Part shown: piece by piece, positions 17,224-25,991 of the stretch
How the letters are laid out: every line of letters starts with the position of its first letter
Position numbering within the stretch: the stretch's first letter is position 1
NCBI GenBank assembly: GCA_002496565.1
Contig: DAKJ01000017.1
Location: 328,582 to 392,581, forward strand
Source of the DNA: Methanosarcina sp. UBA289
GTDB lineage: Archaea; Halobacteriota; Methanosarcinia; Methanosarcinales; Methanosarcinaceae
Length of the DNA stretch: 64,000 nt
Reading direction: 5' to 3'
The notes under the pieces: generated by a model
What the model saw: only the letters and a program-made list of their open reading frames with translations
Databases searched by the model: none
Told to the model about the DNA's origin: nothing
Made by a program: the position numbers and the translations under genes

Positions 17224-17334
17224 TTAGTCCTCAATGTTTACTCGTCTAAACTTGAGGTAAATCAGCAATATTCCAATAAAACCACCTAAAATAAGATACT
17301 TTATAATTGTTTTTAATCGTACCACATCAGTCAT
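17224..17334 (-). CDS. Possible small single-span membrane protein
   Basis: A 36-codon ORF encodes MTDVVRLKTIIKYLILGG then a hydrophobic run to LLIYLKF and a basic end. GGGGG touches the first ATG but lies nine bases before a GTG at codon 4, so GTG 17325 may be the real start (33 residues). One transmembrane helix with positive charges on both sides is predicted. No family was recognised. Confidence 0.35.
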   Translation of the reverse strand: MTDVVRLKTIIKYLILGGFIGILLIYLKFRRVNIED

Positions 17335-17372
17335 CCCCCAATTTTATATATAGTTAATATGTTGTACACATA

Positions 17373-17567
17373 TTACAAGTTTTCGTTACAAATTTGCCTT
17401 GGAAAAATTAATTGATCAGTCAGGTACTTCATAATTGCGTGAAATTTCATAATTGCGTGAAATGAGCAGGGACCTTGTTCAAGCGACAAAAAGAAAGAGA
17501 CAATGCTCAGACAGGAAGCCAGAAATGAAGCCTGAAAAAAAAGATTCAAGTATGTCATTCTTGCCAC
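17373..17567 (-). CDS. Doubtful small membrane ORF with an internal 18-bp duplication
   Basis: The open frame encodes a strongly hydrophobic stretch (FFQASFLASCLSIVSFFLSL), then a tandem repeat FHAIMKFHAIMK caused by a duplicated 18-base segment around 17427-17462. The frame remains open upstream to about 17651 with another hydrophobic segment, but the only codons available there are CTG or GTG without a ribosome-binding site. It may be a small two-helix protein, a remnant, or chance. Start GTG 17567 is nominal. Confidence 0.2.
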   Translation of the reverse strand: MARMTYLNLFFQASFLASCLSIVSFFLSLEQGPCSFHAIMKFHAIMKYLTDQLIFPRQICNENL

Positions 17568-17673
17568 AAAGAACAGTAGAAGTATGACTGCGACTACTGG
17601 ATTGAAAAAACTGGTTAGAAGAACAATAGTTTTTTTCAGAGAGGTTGTCAGTTAGTTTAATGGAGGATTAATT

Positions 17674-18465
17674 ATGATAAGGATTGAAGAGTTGGGGGAA
17701 AAGCTTACAGAAGCCGGCAGGTTGCAATTACGTTCTTTATGTGTTTACGGTATGGATAAAATCCCTGAAGGAGCAGTTCCGTCGTACACGATAGACCGCT
17801 GTATAGCAAAGGCTGTATATATTTCTGCTTTCTTTAAAGAGACGCCTCCACTATATATTGAAGCAGGTCACGAACAGTGCTGCACTGGCGGAATGGTCTG
17901 GATGGGACTTGCGGAACCACACCCTAAACTAAAATACTTCTTGACTGTAGGCACTCCAGACTTCCGTGGAGGTGCTGCCGAGCATTTAAAGGCAACTCCT
18001 GAGCTATTCGATGAACAGAGAGAACGAGCAGGAAAAATCACTCCATACGGCAAATACACAGTCATCGCTCCCTGTACTCAAAACCTTGTACCTGAAGCTG
18101 TCAGAGCGTTCATCGTCTTCGCAGGCAGCGAGCAGATCCGAAATCTCTGCGGGCTGGCACAGTTCAATAGTTCTGATCCTTTTTTTAAAACCTTGATACC
18201 GGGAGGACCGATATGTGCTACTATGATCGCTTTTCCTGCTGGTATGGCAGAAAACGCGCCGAAAGACTCCGCCTATGTTGGGCCTGTTGATCCTACAGGA
18301 AACCCCTGGCTGCCCCCCGAATTGATGATAATGGGCATTCCTTTGAGGCTGGCGCAACAGATGGGAGCCGACATGGAAGAGTCCTTTATCTGCAAGCGGA
18401 GCAAAACAGCATACCCTGAGCACCGTACAGTGATAAAACCGTATATAAAGGATACAGAGAAGTGA
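17674..18465 (+). CDS. DUF169 family protein
   Basis: This 263-residue cytoplasmic protein matches the DUF169 (ArCR/COG2043) family of unknown function, common in methanogens and other anaerobes. Recognisable features are YTIDRCIAKAVYISAFF, an EQCCTGGMVWMGL segment with adjacent cysteines and glycines, PYGKYTVIAPC and SGPxGP-like turns near VGPVDPTGNPWLPPELMIMG. The conserved Cys residues suggest metal or redox binding, but no activity is established. GGAGGA lies six bases before the ATG. It is monocistronic, with a gap of about 480 bases downstream. Confidence 0.85.
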   Translation: MIRIEELGEKLTEAGRLQLRSLCVYGMDKIPEGAVPSYTIDRCIAKAVYISAFFKETPPLYIEAGHEQCCTGGMVWMGLAEPHPKLKYFLTVGTPDFRGGAAEHLKATPELFDEQRERAGKITPYGKYTVIAPCTQNLVPEAVRAFIVFAGSEQIRNLCGLAQFNSSDPFFKTLIPGGPICATMIAFPAGMAENAPKDSAYVGPVDPTGNPWLPPELMIMGIPLRLAQQMGADMEESFICKRSKTAYPEHRTVIKPYIKDTEK

Positions 18466-18944
18466 GAACTTTCAGGCACGAGTTTGAAACTGAGGCATGG
18501 ACTTCGAATAGCAAAGAATGAATTTTTCAATTTAAGAGCCAGGTATTTGAAAAGCTGGCAAAACAAATATTAATATCAGCTTCAGCCAGCTAACTGTCCG
18601 GTAATTTTTACGGTAATTTTTTGTTTTCAGAAAAAAGGGAATTTTGCCTGGAAATTCTACCTTTTACTGGCTTCAAAGGCTTCATATAAAAACTTTACTG
18701 AGATAGAAAAGTTCACAAAATCAATAATTTTGAGTTATAGATATTGTTTAGAAAACTTGCTAAGTTATAAAAGTCCTAAGCCAGTCCAAGACCAAGACTT
18801 AGAGGAAAGCTCACCAGATAACCCAAAGGATAGACCTGGACTCATGCCTGGATTGAAGCAAAATGGTTTATGATCTTTATTCTCGAAAACCAAAAAGGAA
18901 AATTTTTAAACACCAACTTGATATGATTTTACGGTGTTTGGCAG
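18466..18944. other. 479-base gap
   Basis: No gene was recognised. TTTATAA-like and AAATTTTTAAA elements near 18760 and 18900 could be promoter parts for the repeat protein that follows. Confidence 0.35.
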
Positions 18945-20672
18945 TTGGTAGACCAGGAGAAAATTCACAATCAATGCATGAGCAATGATCCAGAAGAGCG
19001 TAAACATGCGTTAGAGGAATTAAATAATTTCTTCTCATCCATGCCAGATAAACAACAGGCATGGGACGATATACTGAGATTAACAAATGATATAGACATG
19101 CTTGTGAGGAATTATGCTGCCTCTGCTCTTGATTATGTGTTTTCTCATGTGCTGGATAAACAACAAGCATGGAATGATTTACATAGACTGGCTAGTGATG
19201 AAGACAGTGATGTGAGATTTAGGGCTGCCCAAGCTCTTGGTTCTGCTTTTTCTCACGTGCCAGATAAACAACAGGCATGGAATGATTTACATAGACTGAC
19301 TAATGATGAAGAAAGATATATGAGATTTAGTGCTACCTTTGCTTTTTATTCTATTTTTTCTCACGTGCCTGACAAACGACAGGCATGGAATGATTTACAT
19401 AGACTGACTAATGATGAAGACAAGCTTGTGAGAGCTGTAGCTACCTTTGCTCTTGGTTCTGCGTTTTCTTATGTGCCAGACAAACGACAGGCATGGAATG
19501 ATTTACATAGACTGAACAATGATGAGGATTATTATGTGAGAACAACCTCAAACTATTCTCTTGGAAGAGTTTCAATATTCATGGCTTCCCAGGCAGAAAC
19601 AGAGGAAAATTACAAAAAGGAATTAGAAAAGGCAATTGAATATTTCGAAATCGCAGCAAAGGAATCATCTAGCTCTAATCCGTCTCAATTTTGCCTTCCG
19701 TTCTATCGCTCATTCTATTTAATAATTTTCAAAAAACAGAAAGCTAGAGAAGAAGTGAACAAATATCTGGAAGAAGCTAAAGCTGCAATTGAAGGTTCAG
19801 AGAGCAAAAAACAGCTTTTAGAAGCTGTTGAAAACCTTGCAGAAGCATTAAAAGAAGTCCAGAATATGGGAAATTTAGATTTCTCTGGGATGAAGGATGA
19901 GCTTAATTTCTATAGGAAATACTGTGATCGTGCCACAGAACTAATAAAATGTTCTGACGAAAAAGCACCGTTTGCGACAGAAGTTCTGAGAAAAGGACTA
20001 CCTATTCTGGACAGAAATATAAAAAGAACCCTAGAAGAGATTCAAGAAAAAGCAAAAAGTACATACAAGCAATCTCAAGGAACCGTCACAGAAGAAATTG
20101 CATACTCAATTTGCAGGGAAGTTCAAAAATGGGAAATGGGTAGTCCAGAAGAAATGACACAAAAGGTAGAGGATATTGCATATGTCTTAAAAAGGAAAAT
20201 TGGATATGTTCCCGAAAATGAGTATGTTTTGAATAAAATTGAAGCAATGAGATACGAAAGAAATCTGGTAAAACAATATGAAGCCCTACTTTTTGTGATT
20301 GAGCAAATTCCTACTATCACAGTGGTTCCTGAAGATGCTGTTATAGAAAATATCAACAAAGTAGGTCAAGAATTAGGAACAAAATTGGATGGTCTTTCTC
20401 AAGGAATGAACGAGATCAGGATTAGCTTAAGCCCTGGAATAACACAAGAAATTGAAATTTCTTCAGGGATTGAGATTTTGGGAACAGGTGCAGCGCTAAT
20501 AACAACAATTCCTTTACAAGAAATTTCTTACGCTGAACTTAAAGAAGACTTGCAAAGGATAAAAGGAGAACATATTAGCAAATTGTCTGAACTTCCAAAA
20601 AGATTAGCTAACAGAATTAAAGGTTATTTATTACTGAAAGACAGAGAAGATATCACTAAGCAGTTAACTTGA
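18945..20672 (+). CDS. HEAT-like repeat protein with C-terminal coiled-coil region
   Basis: The protein has 575 residues. Residues about 30-215 hold five 36-residue repeats built on PDKQQAWNDLHRLTNDE followed by a V/M-R-x-x-A-x-x-A-L-G helix. These are HEAT-like units, and the repeats are nearly identical even in DNA. From about 220 the sequence becomes a charged helical region (KELEKAIEYFEIAAKES, EEVNKYLEEAKAAI, ALKEVQNMG), then a predicted coiled-coil domain ending in a Lys-rich region. No transmembrane segment is seen. The start is TTG 18945; an ATG at 18978 is an alternative, and neither has a strong ribosome-binding site. Function is unknown; HEAT solenoids normally bind proteins. Confidence 0.75.
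   Translation: MVDQEKIHNQCMSNDPEERKHALEELNNFFSSMPDKQQAWDDILRLTNDIDMLVRNYAASALDYVFSHVLDKQQAWNDLHRLASDEDSDVRFRAAQALGSAFSHVPDKQQAWNDLHRLTNDEERYMRFSATFAFYSIFSHVPDKRQAWNDLHRLTNDEDKLVRAVATFALGSAFSYVPDKRQAWNDLHRLNNDEDYYVRTTSNYSLGRVSIFMASQAETEENYKKELEKAIEYFEIAAKESSSSNPSQFCLPFYRSFYLIIFKKQKAREEVNKYLEEAKAAIEGSESKKQLLEAVENLAEALKEVQNMGNLDFSGMKDELNFYRKYCDRATELIKCSDEKAPFATEVLRKGLPILDRNIKRTLEEIQEKAKSTYKQSQGTVTEEIAYSICREVQKWEMGSPEEMTQKVEDIAYVLKRKIGYVPENEYVLNKIEAMRYERNLVKQYEALLFVIEQIPTITVVPEDAVIENINKVGQELGTKLDGLSQGMNEIRISLSPGITQEIEISSGIEILGTGAALITTIPLQEISYAELKEDLQRIKGEHISKLSELPKRLANRIKGYLLLKDREDITKQLT
19040..19560 (+). repeat. 108-bp tandem coding repeats
   Basis: Within the HEAT-like gene, blocks such as caggcatggaatgattta recur every 108 bases (36 codons), with almost no synonymous change in the core of the unit. 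This points to recent internal duplication or gene conversion. Confidence 0.8.
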
Positions 20673-20868
20673 AGTGGGCTATCTTTATTGATCAGTCAAC
20701 GATACATTTATTGCCTATTTTACTTGCTTCATACCTGAATGTAAAAACGACTTTAGTCTAACTCATTTATACCAGACAACTGAACGGTTTCTGAATGTGG
20801 GGCGCTCGATATTTAAACATTAAAAACAAAAAAGCGCTTCGGAATTTATCTCATGAAACGCTCACTGT

Positions 20869-20892
20869 ATATCCTGTACAGAATATATATTC
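20869..20892. promoter_or_regulatory. Candidate operator upstream of fumarase
   Basis: An 18-base near-palindrome, atatcctgtacagaatat (perfect CTGTACAG core, one mismatched pair in the arms), overlaps a perfect 12-base palindrome gaatatatattc that also looks like a TATA box. They lie 50-75 bases before the chosen fumarase alpha start. Confidence 0.35.
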
Positions 20893-20944
20893 ATGCCTGC
20901 TCTTTGTTCTAAAGAATTCATTTCTCCTATACAATGGTGATCTT

Positions 20945-21787
20945 TTGTCTACAAAAATTAGCCGTGAAAGTTTTATCCGGTCTATCGCAGACCTTTTAAG
21001 AAAAGCGGAAATCGAGCTTCCTGACGATGTAGCAAATGCCCTCCGGAAAGCTGAAACCGCAGAAGAAAATCAGGTTGCAAAATCTCAGCTTCAGGCAATC
21101 CTGAAGAACCTTGAAATTGCAAAAAAGCATGGAGTTCCCATGTGTCAGGATACAGGCATTATGATCTTTTTTGCTGAAATAGGAACTGAGTTTCAGTCCG
21201 GCTTTGACCTGGAGGCAGCGATCAGGGAGGCCGTAACCATTGCAACAGCCGAAATTCCTCTCCGGCCAAATGCCGTTGATCCTCTGACCCGAAAGAATAG
21301 TGGAAACAATACAGGGGTTGGAATTCCGGATATTCACTGGAAATTTGTTCCCGGAAATCAGTTAAAAATAACCGCTGCCCCTAAAGGTGCAGGTTCGGAA
21401 AATATGAGTTATCTGCGTATGTTTAACCCGACAGAAATCGGAAACATAAAAAACTTCGTGCTCGAGACTGTAGTAAATGCCGGGGGAATGCCCTGTCCTC
21501 CTCTGACCATAGGAGTAGGGATTGGAGGTTCTTTTGATGCGGCAGCCAGGCTTGCAAAAGAAGCCTTGCTTGAGCCCCTTGATGCCCCAATGGAAGGATT
21601 GGAAAAAGAAATCTTTGAGGCTGTAAACACTCTCGGAATAGGCTGTATGGGCCTTGGCGGCAGTACAACTGCCCTTGCAGTGCACGTAAAAACCGCTCAC
21701 TGTCATACGGCTTCCCTTCCGGTTGCAATAAATATTCAGTGCTGGGCGAATAGGCATGCTTCGGTTGTGTTCAGGGGGGATGAATAA
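20945..21787 (+). CDS. fumA: Fumarate hydratase class I, alpha (N-terminal) subunit
   Basis: Two-subunit, oxygen-sensitive [4Fe-4S] hydratase that interconverts fumarate and malate; in methanogens it belongs to the incomplete TCA arm. The three cluster cysteines expected for the family are in PMCQDTGIM, GGMPCPPLTIG and GIGCMGLGGST. The longest frame begins at 20795, but its first 50 residues are unlike the family. TTG 20945 gives MSTKISRESFIRSIADLLR and 280 residues, the usual size, with GGTGAT just upstream. The gene's stop overlaps the next start by one base (TAATG). The symbol follows common usage for the alpha subunit. Confidence 0.92.
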   Translation: MSTKISRESFIRSIADLLRKAEIELPDDVANALRKAETAEENQVAKSQLQAILKNLEIAKKHGVPMCQDTGIMIFFAEIGTEFQSGFDLEAAIREAVTIATAEIPLRPNAVDPLTRKNSGNNTGVGIPDIHWKFVPGNQLKITAAPKGAGSENMSYLRMFNPTEIGNIKNFVLETVVNAGGMPCPPLTIGVGIGGSFDAAARLAKEALLEPLDAPMEGLEKEIFEAVNTLGIGCMGLGGSTTALAVHVKTAHCHTASLPVAINIQCWANRHASVVFRGDE

Positions 21788-22362
21788 TGGAGTATCACCT
21801 GAAAACACCGCTGAAATTAGAAGATATCGAGAAACTTAATGCAGGAGACATTGTCTATATCTCAGGAGAAATCCTGACAGCCAGGGACGAAGCTCATGCA
21901 AGAATTCTCGAGATGGAAGAAAAAGGAGAAAAACTTCCCTTTTCTCTGGAAGGCGCTGTGATTTATCACTGCGGCCCCCTAATGAAGCAAACCGAAAACG
22001 GCTGGAAAGTAGTATCAGCAGGTCCTACGACCAGCGGCAGGATGTCAAAAATGACACCTTCTCTCCTGAAAGCAAATGATGTTCGGGCAATTATAGGAAA
22101 AGGCGGGATGAAAAGCATAGCCGATGCCCTGAAGAACAGGTGCGTTTATCTGGCTTATACAGGTGGATGTGCAGCCCTTGCCGCAGAATTAATCAAGGAA
22201 GTAAAAACTGTCCACTGGCTTGACCTTGGAATGCCTGAAGCAGTCTGGGTGCTCAGAGTGGAAGATTTCGGGCCGCTTATTGTAGGAATTGACACGAAAG
22301 GAACGGATATTTTTGCAGAGGTAAGGGAAAAAGCTCAAAAACAGCTTGAGAAGCAAGAATAA
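21787..22362 (+). CDS. fumB: Fumarate hydratase class I, beta (C-terminal) subunit
   Basis: This 191-residue partner of the preceding gene carries the swivelling domain of class I fumarase. Signatures: GDIVYISGEILTARDEAHAR, IYHCGPLM, GPTTSGRMSKMTP and IGKGGM. It overlaps the alpha gene by one base, so the subunits are co-translated. The C-terminus is charged (AQKQLEKQE), and the DNA encoding it appears in degenerate copies in the following gap. L(+)-tartrate dehydratase is a close relative, but the methanogen context favours fumarase. Confidence 0.92.
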   Translation: MEYHLKTPLKLEDIEKLNAGDIVYISGEILTARDEAHARILEMEEKGEKLPFSLEGAVIYHCGPLMKQTENGWKVVSAGPTTSGRMSKMTPSLLKANDVRAIIGKGGMKSIADALKNRCVYLAYTGGCAALAAELIKEVKTVHWLDLGMPEAVWVLRVEDFGPLIVGIDTKGTDIFAEVREKAQKQLEKQE

Positions 22363-22470
22363 ACTGAAAAATAGCTTGAAAATAGGAATAAACTCAAGAG
22401 TGCCCCAAAGGTGGCTTGAAAGAGAGGAATAAGCTCAAAAGCAAAAGCAACTTGAAAAGCAAGAGCAAAG
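22326..22470 (+). repeat. Degenerate copies of the fumB 3' end
   Basis: Motifs like agctcaaaaacagcttgagaa at the end of fumB reappear as agctcaaaagcaaaagcaac and cttgaaaagcaagagc near 22430-22470, with intermediate cttgaaaataggaataaactcaa units. It looks like slippage or decay of an ancestral longer tail. Confidence 0.4.
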
Positions 22471-22636
22471 CCAGTATTTTTCGTTAGCTGGTAGCAGGGA
22501 GAAAAGGCAACAGAAAATTTGTACTCTGGGCCTTGATCTTCAATATTTAAGTAGTCTGCCAGATTTCTAGCTTCAAGGAAAAAAGATTTTGTGAAGCTGT
22601 CACTTTTACAAGTATCTAATCTTCTAATACCGGCCC

Positions 22637-22915
22637 TTAATTGTAGTCTTCCTCAAGCTGCCTGAAAGCCTTTACAAGAGATTCCATTTTTCGGACGATA
22701 ATTATCCCTAGCAGGGAAAGTTCATATATCCTATCCTGTTGAATCACGAGCCCGTTTTCCTTTAGCTTTTTAAGCTGTGGCAGGATCGCGACCGAGTTCG
22801 TGTCAAGCTCATTATTGATCTCTTCAATGGTCCTAGGCTTTTCTTTGAGGAGGAGAAGCAGCTCAGTCCTTTTTTCGGAAGACAAAAGAATTGTGATCAG
22901 GGTAGATCTCATCAT
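22637..22915 (-). CDS. Short winged-helix transcriptional regulator
   Basis: This 92-residue ArsR/MarR-like winged helix has SSEKRTELLLLLKEKPRTIEEI, then the recognition helix region NSVAILPQLKKLKENGLV and a beta-wing IQQDRIYELS. It resembles the N-terminal half of the methanogen family that carries a C-terminal FilR1/DUF1724 effector domain, which is absent here, so it may be truncated. The start is chosen at the ATG-ATG pair 22910-22915 because a TATA box (TATATATTTA, 22933-22944) lies only about 20-30 bases upstream, implying a very short leader. A TTG at 22957 would place the TATA box inside the gene. It sits downstream of, and on the same strand as, the drug exporter gene. Confidence 0.75.
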   Translation of the reverse strand: MMRSTLITILLSSEKRTELLLLLKEKPRTIEEINNELDTNSVAILPQLKKLKENGLVIQQDRIYELSLLGIIIVRKMESLVKAFRQLEEDYN

Positions 22916-22932
22916 TCCTACTGCAAAAACTG

Positions 22933-22944
22933 TAAATATATACT
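22933..22944 (-). promoter_or_regulatory. TATA box of the winged-helix gene
   Basis: The minus strand reads GTATATATTTAC about 20-30 bases before the ATG pair, the spacing expected for a leaderless archaeal transcript. Confidence 0.45.
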
Positions 22945-23166
22945 TTTTCATTCTCAAGATTATAATTTTATGACAAATTAGCTCAAGAGCTTTGATTGAT
23001 AGAAAGATCTTGTTTTTAAAATAAAATTGTCACAAAAACAGACAAACAGGTTTCTACCCTCAATAAAATGAATGAAAAAGAGAAAAAACATTTTTATCCT
23101 AAGATATGTTTAGAAATAACTCTTCTAGGTCTGAAGATTTTTAAATTTTTCAAATTATAGGCTGTT

Positions 23167-24783
23167 TTACTGCTCGGTTTGTGGAGGAACCAGAATCCCA
23201 GGCGGCAGGAAGATTGAGGCGATTATGCCAAATCCCGCAAAAATCACCAGCCCCCACAGCGAAACTTTTATTCCCTGAATGCGGGCGACCTCATTGACCC
23301 TCGAGATTTCATGAGAAAGTTCAGGAGAGGCATCTTTCAGGATAGCTGTCAGTTGTTGATTGGTCAAAAAGCGGGAATTTTCCTCTACTGAGGATATCAC
23401 AGAGGGTTTGAGATCCTCCGGAATAACAGTACTGTCGTTTATGAGGGTAGTAGCTCCTCCTACAAAGCCTACAATGACGATGGAACCCATCAAAGCAGTC
23501 CCGATAGCCATACCCAGGTTCTGGGAAGTGCTCATAAAGGCAGCTGTCTCGCTTGTCCTTTCATGAACTACCTGGGAGAGGACGAGATTCATTATCTGGG
23601 ATGACATAACTCCTACGCCTATACCTATTAAGGCAAAACCTGTTAGCAGGGCAAACCCTCTGACCTCCACATTAATGGTTGCAATAGCCAGTAAAAGCCC
23701 TGCAATAAGTACAAGCAACCCAACCTGGATGATACGCTTTGGGGCTATGCGGGCAGATAATCGAGATGCTGTAAGCGAAGCAATTAAAAGCGGTATGGAG
23801 AGGGGGAGGTAGAGAAAGCCTGTCTGCATAGCGTCGAAGCCCAGGGCGATCTGGAGGAAAAGGGCCATGCTGAACAGGAAACCTCCTATAAGAGTGGTCT
23901 GAGCCATCTGGACAAAGATGCCTGAAGTAATCCTTCGGTCCTTTAGCACATCGAGTCTTACGAGCGGCATCCTCCCCAGAATAATGACGTGATGTTCCCA
24001 CAGGGCAAAGCACAGCAGTATAATGATTCCTGCTAAAATAAACACCGGGGTAGGGGAAAGGCCGAACGGGGAAATTTCAATCCCTCCAATTGAGAAAATA
24101 TGACGTGCCTCCCACCAGCCGTAGTCCCCTGCTAGTAATATCCCAAAAACAATAAACCCCATCCCCAGCGCAGAGATTATCGAGCCGACTATATCCAGCT
24201 TGGGTTTCTCTTCAGTCTCAAGGGGTGCATCCAGAATATATCGGCTTAACAACAGGACAATGAGTACTATCACTACCTCACCCCCAAAAGCAAGCCTCCA
24301 TGTGTACTTAGTTGTCAGCCAGCCTCCTATAATGGGACCGAGGGCAATTGCGCTTGCAACAATTCCACCTAATATGCCATAAGCAAGGGCACGGTCCTTC
24401 CCACTGTAGTTTGAGGTCACGAGCGTCTGGATAGCAGGCATGACAAGGGTTGCCCCAATCCCTTCAAGGATCGACCAGCCTATAAACAATACATCCATTG
24501 TCGGGCTGATCGCAGTCAGGAAAGAACCAGTACCGTAGACGATCAGTCCTGTCCTGAATGCCCTTTTTCTGCCAATAATATCGCCGATTTTTCCTCCGGT
24601 GATCATAAATGATGCCATTACAAGAGCATAGAGTGTGATGGCACCCTGGACAGTAGCAACGTTAGTGTGAAAATCTTTAATGAGTGTTGAAATCGAAACA
24701 TTCATTATCGTCGTATCAATAACAAGCACAAACATTGCAAGCACGAGTGCAGTAATTACAATTTTCTTTTCCACAGTAACCAC
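23167..24783 (-). CDS. MFS drug exporter, DHA2 (EmrB/QacA) family
   Basis: A 538-residue integral membrane protein with about 14 predicted transmembrane helices. Family motifs: VIDTTIMNVSISTLIKDF in TM1 (motif D1, Asp within the helix), GGKIGDIIGRKRAF (motif A), and an antiporter motif C-like stretch GGIVASAIALGPIIGGWL. The loop EISRVNEVARIQGIK precedes the last helix. Members export drugs or other lipophilic compounds in exchange for protons; the substrate here is unknown. The start is GTG at 24783 or the nearby GTG at 24774. The winged-helix gene downstream on the same strand could be its regulator (inference from position). Confidence 0.88.
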   Translation of the reverse strand: MVTVEKKIVITALVLAMFVLVIDTTIMNVSISTLIKDFHTNVATVQGAITLYALVMASFMITGGKIGDIIGRKRAFRTGLIVYGTGSFLTAISPTMDVLFIGWSILEGIGATLVMPAIQTLVTSNYSGKDRALAYGILGGIVASAIALGPIIGGWLTTKYTWRLAFGGEVVIVLIVLLLSRYILDAPLETEEKPKLDIVGSIISALGMGFIVFGILLAGDYGWWEARHIFSIGGIEISPFGLSPTPVFILAGIIILLCFALWEHHVIILGRMPLVRLDVLKDRRITSGIFVQMAQTTLIGGFLFSMALFLQIALGFDAMQTGFLYLPLSIPLLIASLTASRLSARIAPKRIIQVGLLVLIAGLLLAIATINVEVRGFALLTGFALIGIGVGVMSSQIMNLVLSQVVHERTSETAAFMSTSQNLGMAIGTALMGSIVIVGFVGGATTLINDSTVIPEDLKPSVISSVEENSRFLTNQQLTAILKDASPELSHEISRVNEVARIQGIKVSLWGLVIFAGFGIIASIFLPPGILVPPQTEQ

Positions 24784-25004
24784 TTCGGAAGTTAGATTGT
24801 AAGAGTAGCCTGGTTACATCCGGGTAAGATACTCTTTCATACGACGCTATCCGAAAATCGACTGGTAGCTTTACTGTTGCTGCTCTCTAGTTAAGATATT
24901 CCTTCGTGCCAGAAAGGACTTCAAAAAAAGTAACCAAAATAAATCTGAATTCCTTTTTAGCTGTTGGGAAAATCATGAATTACTATCAGCTAAATAGGCA
25001 TGTT

Positions 25005-25385
25005 TTAATCTGTCCCAAATGCCTCCTTCACACCAGGTAGCATGATATAGACAAGAATAAGGACATTCAGAAGAACTGAAAAATTAACGTCGTACCATGA
25101 ACCTCCTGTAACCAGTACTACAAAATCAATGCACAGGTTGAATATCGTAATAACAGCCAGAAATATCCATGCTTGCTTGTCCACCTGCCAGAGCATCTGA
25201 GCCAGCCACACCCATATGTAGGCGAGCAGGCCATACAGTAGTGCAGACCAGAGACTGAAAATACGGCCCTCAACTACCCCTAAAAAAGGCAAAAAACCGA
25301 GAAACCGAAGCATTACAATAGCGTTTAAAAACGCCAGAACAATAGCTACAAAAGCCAGTATAGTGACACCAATAGGTCTTTCCAT
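25005..25385 (-). CDS. Conserved four-helix membrane protein
   Basis: 126 residues with four predicted transmembrane helices (GVTILAFVAIVLAFLNAIVML, SALLYGLLAYIWVWLAQMLW, WIFLAVITIFNLCIDFVVLV, FSVLLNVLILVYIMLPG). The second loop contains the aromatic WVWLAQMLWQVDKQAW, typical of small archaeal membrane proteins of unknown role. GAGG lies eight bases before its ATG. It is 36 bases downstream of the HdeD-like gene and probably co-transcribed with it. No enzymatic motif is visible. Confidence 0.75.
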   Translation of the reverse strand: MERPIGVTILAFVAIVLAFLNAIVMLRFLGFLPFLGVVEGRIFSLWSALLYGLLAYIWVWLAQMLWQVDKQAWIFLAVITIFNLCIDFVVLVTGGSWYDVNFSVLLNVLILVYIMLPGVKEAFGTD

Positions 25386-25421
25386 ACTAAAATCCTCTCC
25401 TTATCCTCCGATAATCCGGTA

Positions 25422-25991
25422 TCAGGTTCTCATTTTAAATCCTCCGATAACTGCTCCTATTCCCCCGATGATAAAGAAAAAACCAAATACCCACGGCAAA
25501 GACAAAGTACCTATCAGAGAATCGCTTAGAAGAAGTAGGCCTAGAATTATGGTAAGAATACCGATAATTCCCGTACCCCATCCTCCTCCTTTAACAGCCA
25601 GGGCAATTTTTACAGCTCCATTGATAATTGCCCATACCCCTATGAAAATAACAAATAATGTAAGAACTATGATAGGACTGTAGATTGGGTACATCAGTAT
25701 AAATATTCCGGCAATAACGCTCAAGACACCCGAAAGCAGTTTCCATATCCTATTCCCAGAGAATATTAGTGCCCCTACAACAGAAAGAACTCCTTCTGCT
25801 AGCCAGAAAATACCCAGAAACTGTATGAGAATAATTGTAGTTATTGCAGGTCTGTATATAAGGAATAAACCTACAAGAATGGCAATAATACCTTCCAGAA
25901 GGACTACCCACCAGGGTACCTGCAGTGTTTCATACCCAATTTCATTATCAGAATCAATTGACTGTTCCAGAACATCAACTGGTTGTTCCAT
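25422..25991 (-). CDS. HdeD/DUF308 family membrane protein
   Basis: 189 residues with six predicted transmembrane helices arranged as three internally similar hairpins. The pattern WWVVLLEGIIAILVGLFLIY, then IWKLLSGVLSVIAGIFILMYP, then WGTGIIGILTIILGLLLL is the DUF308 repeat. Bacterial HdeD is linked to acid resistance; in methanogens the role is not established. It heads a probable two-gene unit with the four-helix protein. The first ~25 residues (MEQPVDVLEQSIDSDNEIGY) form an acidic cytoplasmic tail. Confidence 0.85.
   Translation of the reverse strand: MEQPVDVLEQSIDSDNEIGYETLQVPWWVVLLEGIIAILVGLFLIYRPAITTIILIQFLGIFWLAEGVLSVVGALIFSGNRIWKLLSGVLSVIAGIFILMYPIYSPIIVLTLFVIFIGVWAIINGAVKIALAVKGGGWGTGIIGILTIILGLLLLSDSLIGTLSLPWVFGFFFIIGGIGAVIGGFKMRT

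Noticed and set aside
17427..17462. The 18-bp direct repeat as an attachment site or target duplication
   Set aside because: The two copies are adjacent with nothing between them, and no integrase or insertion sequence is nearby; simple tandem duplication is enough.
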